Shown: positions 7,578 to 9,650 of the stretch, piece after piece | How the letters are laid out: every line of letters begins with the position of its first letter | How positions within the stretch are numbered: position 1 is the stretch's first letter | NCBI GenBank assembly: GCA_030615705.1 | Contig: JAUWYT010000035.1 | Span: 1-9,650 of the forward strand | Reading direction: 5' to 3' | Length of the DNA: 9,650 nucleotides | From: Chloroflexota bacterium | Lineage (GTDB): Bacteria > Chloroflexota > Anaerolineae > VGOG01 | Program-made: the position numbers and the translations under genes | The notes under the pieces: generated by a model | Seen by the model: the letters and a program-made list of their open reading frames with translations, nothing else | What the model was told of the DNA's origin: nothing | Databases searched by the model: none

Positions 7578-7660
7578 GGGCTCTCGCTACATACGAAAGG
7601 GGTGCGATGGGAGGGTGTTGGATAGCCTGCTTTGTCCTCGGATCTATGAAGCAGATTCTC

Positions 7661-7671
7661 AACCCTGGGTT
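7661..7671. promoter_or_regulatory. Short palindrome directly upstream of the YfhO-gene -35
   Basis: AACCC-T-GGGTT is a perfect 5-bp inverted repeat ending two bases before the -35 hexamer, a usual position for an operator or activator half-sites. It is short, so support is weak. Confidence 0.25.
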
Positions 7672-7673
7672 TG

Positions 7674-7702
7674 TTGACCTTTTGCCTCCCCCATAGTATA
7701 AT
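7674..7702 (+). promoter_or_regulatory. Near-consensus sigma-70 promoter of the YfhO-like gene
   Basis: TTGACC (7674-7679) and TATAAT (7697-7702) are separated by exactly 17 nt. The -35 matches five of six and the -10 six of six. Transcription should begin near 7709, about 40 nt before the start codon. It is the strongest promoter in the window. Confidence 0.8.
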
Positions 7703-7706
7703 CGCT

Positions 7707-7728
7707 TTGCCGCTGCTAAGTGCGGCAA
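7707..7728 (+). repeat. Inverted repeat at the predicted transcription start
   Basis: TTGCCGC (7707-7713) and GCGGCAA (7722-7728) form a perfect 7-bp stem with an 8-nt loop. Because it spans the expected +1, it could be an operator in DNA or a stabilising stem-loop at the very 5' end of the mRNA. Confidence 0.6.
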
Positions 7729-7758
7729 TGAGCCAGAAGGTGCTATCTAATGAGCCAG
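7727..7758 (+). repeat. 10-bp direct repeat duplicating the start-codon context
   Basis: AATGAGCCAG occurs at 7727-7736 and again at 7749-7758, so the window has two ATG-Ser-Gln starts 22 bases apart. The second is the true start, with AGAAGG (7735-7740) 9 nt upstream. The first ATG (7728) is out of frame and encodes only [11 protein letters not shown] before a TGA at 7761-7763, overlapping the gene start. Confidence 0.7.
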
Positions 7759-9570
7759 TTTGATAGAAACAAGTTCCCAACCCTGATTGTAATCGTCGGC
7801 TTGTTTAGCCTTACTATCCTTTTCTTCTGGCCGGTTATCTTCGGCGGCAAAACCCTCTTACCTGCCGACAACCTCTTCAGCTTCGAGCCCTGGCGCTCCT
7901 TCGCCGGCGAGTTCGGCATCTCCGTGCCCCATAACGAGCTCCTCAGCGACCTCATCCTGGAGAACTACGTCTGGAAACGCTTCATCGTTCAGTCCATCAA
8001 GGCTCGCCAGATTCCTCTTTGGAACCCCTACATCTTCGCTGGCCTACCCTTCCTGGCCGCAGGCCAACATTCGGCGCTATACCCCTTCAGCGTCCTCTTC
8101 TACGTTTTGCCCATCGCTCGCGCCTATGGCTATTTCACTGTCCTTCAACTCTTCCTGGCCGGCCTGTTTGCGTTCATCTACGCTCGAGTCATAGGCCTGG
8201 GGCGCCTGGGAGCCGCTGTGACTGCTATCACCTACATGTTCAGCGCCTTCATGATCGTCAGCGTGGTTTTCACCATGATCATCGCCGCTGCCGCCTGGCT
8301 TCCGTTGCTTCTGGCGATGATAGAGCTGATTATCAAGAGGGTGGGTGAGAATCGAGGGGATGCTTCTCCTCCACTCCTCTACGTTATCTTCGGCGCTGTT
8401 GCCCTCGGCTTGCAGTTCTTAGCTGGCCACGTAGAGATCTCCTACTACGTGTTGCTGGTCATGGTCTTCTATGCCGCAATCAGATTATGGCAACTGGCGC
8501 GGGGCAGCAAATCAGCAAATCGGCAAATCAACGAAGTGGGCCGAGCTTCCTTCTGGTTAATCGTCATGGTCATCCTTGGCCTGGCCTTGGGGGCAGTGCA
8601 GATTATCCCCCTCTACGAGCTAGTGAGCAGGAGCTTCCGGCAGAGTTCAGCTAGCTACCAGCAGGTAGTAGAGTGGGCTTACAAGCCCCGACGTCTCATC
8701 GCCTTTATCATCCCCGACTTCTTCGGCAACCCCAGCCATCACAGCTACTTCGATGTTTTCAGCCGCCAGGCAGTTAACGTGACCAGGGATTACTACGGCA
8801 ACCCAATTAGCACCATTTATTGGGGGATCAAGAACTACGTCGAAGGGGGCAGCTACCTCGGCATCTTGCCTCTACTGTTAGCCCTGATTGCCATTTTCAG
8901 ACGGCGCGACAAATACGTTCGGATTTTTGCCGGCTTGGCTGCCATTTCCCTGGCTTTTGTCTTCGGCACTCCTCTCTATGCTTTGCTCTTCTACCTCTTG
9001 CCCGGCATCAAGCAGTTGCACTCACCGTTCCGGTGGATATTCCCCTACACGCTGAGCGTGGCGGTGCTGGCAGGGATTGGGGCACATCATTGTGAAGCTC
9101 AAAGCTCAAAGCTCAAAGCTCAAATTGGAAATTCGAGACTCGAAATTGGTCACAAGCTGGGCTGGCTTGCCCTGCTGGCCGGCCTCGGCTTAGTGGCTGC
9201 CCTGGGCCTCAGTCTCGTCTTCCCGGATATGGTTATCCCCTTCGCCGAGCGGGCCATGCTCAGCCTGGCCAAAGCCCCCGAAGCCTTCGCCGATGGGCGG
9301 ATGTTTTACTCCTACGAGCTGCGCAATCTGCTAATCTTTGGGCTGTTCGTTGCCTCCAGCGGGGCGGTATTGCTTCTCGCTCGTTGCTCCGTTCGCCTGC
9401 CGAAAGCCCTAGGGGGGTATGAGGTGTGGAAGCCTCTAGCTTTGCTGGTCTTGATTTTCGATGTCTTCGTTTTCGGCCACGGCTTCAACCCAGCCGTTGA
9501 TCCTAAGCTCCTGGATTTCAAGCCCCGGTGGTGGAGTTCCTCCAACAGGATGAGAGCCTCTACCGCATAA
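7750..9570 (+). CDS. YfhO-family multi-spanning membrane protein (frame broken near 9526)
   Basis: This is a polytopic inner-membrane protein of the YfhO / GT-C-like type. Members of the group are thought to act in cell-surface glycan or lipid modification; the substrate cannot be told from the sequence. The first hydrophobic helix is at about 11-33, followed by the family-like segment DNLFSFEPW (40-48) and [15 protein letters not shown] (87-101), then at least ten further hydrophobic segments to about residue 577. The expected post-membrane motif [18 protein letters not shown] is present at 575-592. After that the frame turns into a nonsense tail and stops at 9570, while the natural continuation lies in another frame from 9528. 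The real protein is therefore longer and cut by the window. ATG 7750 has AGAAGG 9 nt upstream and a near-consensus promoter. Two repeat arrays lie in inter-helix loops, at residues 253-260 and about 449-467. Confidence 0.8.
   Translation: MSQFDRNKFPTLIVIVGLFSLTILFFWPVIFGGKTLLPADNLFSFEPWRSFAGEFGISVPHNELLSDLILENYVWKRFIVQSIKARQIPLWNPYIFAGLPFLAAGQHSALYPFSVLFYVLPIARAYGYFTVLQLFLAGLFAFIYARVIGLGRLGAAVTAITYMFSAFMIVSVVFTMIIAAAAWLPLLLAMIELIIKRVGENRGDASPPLLYVIFGAVALGLQFLAGHVEISYYVLLVMVFYAAIRLWQLARGSKSANRQINEVGRASFWLIVMVILGLALGAVQIIPLYELVSRSFRQSSASYQQVVEWAYKPRRLIAFIIPDFFGNPSHHSYFDVFSRQAVNVTRDYYGNPISTIYWGIKNYVEGGSYLGILPLLLALIAIFRRRDKYVRIFAGLAAISLAFVFGTPLYALLFYLLPGIKQLHSPFRWIFPYTLSVAVLAGIGAHHCEAQSSKLKAQIGNSRLEIGHKLGWLALLAGLGLVAALGLSLVFPDMVIPFAERAMLSLAKAPEAFADGRMFYSYELRNLLIFGLFVASSGAVLLLARCSVRLPKALGGYEVWKPLALLVLIFDVFVFGHGFNPAVDPKLLDFKPRWWSSSNRMRASTA
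8506..8529. repeat. Octamer array inside the YfhO-like gene
   Basis: AGCAAATC, AGCAAATC and GGCAAATC follow directly. The 24 bases are 8 codons, encoding SKSANRQI at residues 253-260, in a hydrophilic loop between hydrophobic helices at about 229-248 and 268-288. The frame is unaffected. Confidence 0.8.
9095..9150. repeat. Heptamer array inside the YfhO-like gene
   Basis: Four copies of AAGCTCA (9095-9122) are followed in the same 7-base phase by AATTGGA, AATTCGA, GACTCGA and AATTGGT (9123-9150). The encoded loop, roughly [18 protein letters not shown], lies between hydrophobic helices at about 431-445 and 470-491. The inner TTCGAG-A-CTCGAA (9132-9144) is also palindromic. Confidence 0.85.
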
Positions 9571-9650
9571 CCACCTACAATGCCCCCGGGGAGAAGACCT
9601 TCAACGCCAACGTGGGCATGTTCTACGGCCTCAGCGACACACGCGGCTAC
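9528..9650 (+). CDS. Continuation of the YfhO-like protein in the shifted frame (3' end cut)
   Basis: From GTG 9528 this frame stays open to the last base of the window and encodes [15 protein letters not shown], then [15 protein letters not shown] and [11 protein letters not shown]. This reads as the natural follow-on to LLDFKP of the preceding frame and resembles the soluble C-terminal part of YfhO-type proteins. Adding one C to the run CCCC (9523-9526) joins both into ...LLDFKPPVVEFL... without a break. It is not an independent gene: it has no ribosome site of its own and starts mid-domain. Whether the break is a genuine mutation or a sequencing or assembly error cannot be decided here. 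Confidence 0.8.
   Translation, partial: MVEFLQQDESLYRITTYNAPGEKTFNANVGMFYGLSDTRGY

Larger units (their letters stand above)
7302..7749. other. Divergent intergenic region between the regulator and the YfhO-like gene
   Basis: This 448-base stretch has no gene I can support. It is AT-richer than the flanking operon and contains a promoter for each flanking gene, a leader of about 140 nt for the regulator (7302-7443), a central block with inverted repeats (7525-7577) and a structured start region for the membrane protein. Minus-strand open frames of 77 and 107 codons cross it, but they have no recognisable family features, no good ribosome sites, and overlap both promoters. Confidence 0.7.

Noticed and set aside
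7405..7728. A 107-codon minus-strand open frame in the divergent intergenic region
   Set aside because: TTG start without a ribosome site, covers the regulator promoter and the start region of the YfhO-like gene, and its peptide shows no domain-like pattern.
9520..9530. Programmed -1 frameshifting at AAG CCC CGG
   Set aside because: It does not match the X XXY YYZ slippery heptamer, no stimulatory hairpin is evident downstream, and a missing C in a homopolymer is the simpler explanation.

Overview
The window is bacterial chromosome of moderately high GC in the protein-coding parts. It holds seven protein genes, two of them cut by the window edges. The combination of a YfhO-type multi-spanning membrane protein, a COG2509-type flavoprotein, a response regulator with a degraded receiver, and short heptamer arrays sitting in frame inside genes is what I would expect from an uncultivated Chloroflexota-like lineage (Anaerolineae or Dehalococcoidia). 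That placement is inference from gene style only; no rRNA or other marker is present.

Layout. The end of xseB (exonuclease VII small subunit) comes in from the left on the plus strand and converges on a minus-strand block. In transcription order that block is uvrA (6425 to 3552), a macro-domain protein (3561 to 3022), an FAD oxidoreductase (2977 to 1592) and miaB (1595 to 330). Junctions are tight: a 10-nt overlap, a 44-nt gap with a strong Shine-Dalgarno, and a 4-nt ATGA overlap. The block looks like one operon from a promoter near 6500. It links excision repair (UvrA), ADP-ribose chemistry (macro domain), a redox flavoenzyme and tRNA modification (MiaB). Upstream lies a minus-strand OmpR/PhoB-type regulator gene (7301 to 6618) with its own extended -10 promoter and two hairpins after its stop. 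Its receiver has lost essentially all phosphorylation residues.

A 448-base divergent intergenic region (7302-7749) separates the regulator from a plus-strand YfhO-family membrane protein that runs off the right edge. The region holds a near-consensus sigma-70 promoter for the membrane protein, an extended -10 promoter for the regulator, several inverted repeats, and a 10-bp direct repeat that duplicates the membrane protein's start region. The membrane protein frame breaks at a run of four C (9523-9526). The expected C-terminal domain continues in another frame to the window end, so the gene carries a one-base deletion or a sequence error.

The least conventional signal is a set of three short tandem arrays inside coding sequence. 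They are six heptamers arranged as three doublets in miaB (1195-1236), three octamers in the YfhO gene (8506-8529), and eight heptamer-phase units further along the same gene (9095-9150). All keep the reading frame and all sit between domains or between membrane segments. No CRISPR array, transposase, rRNA or tRNA was found.
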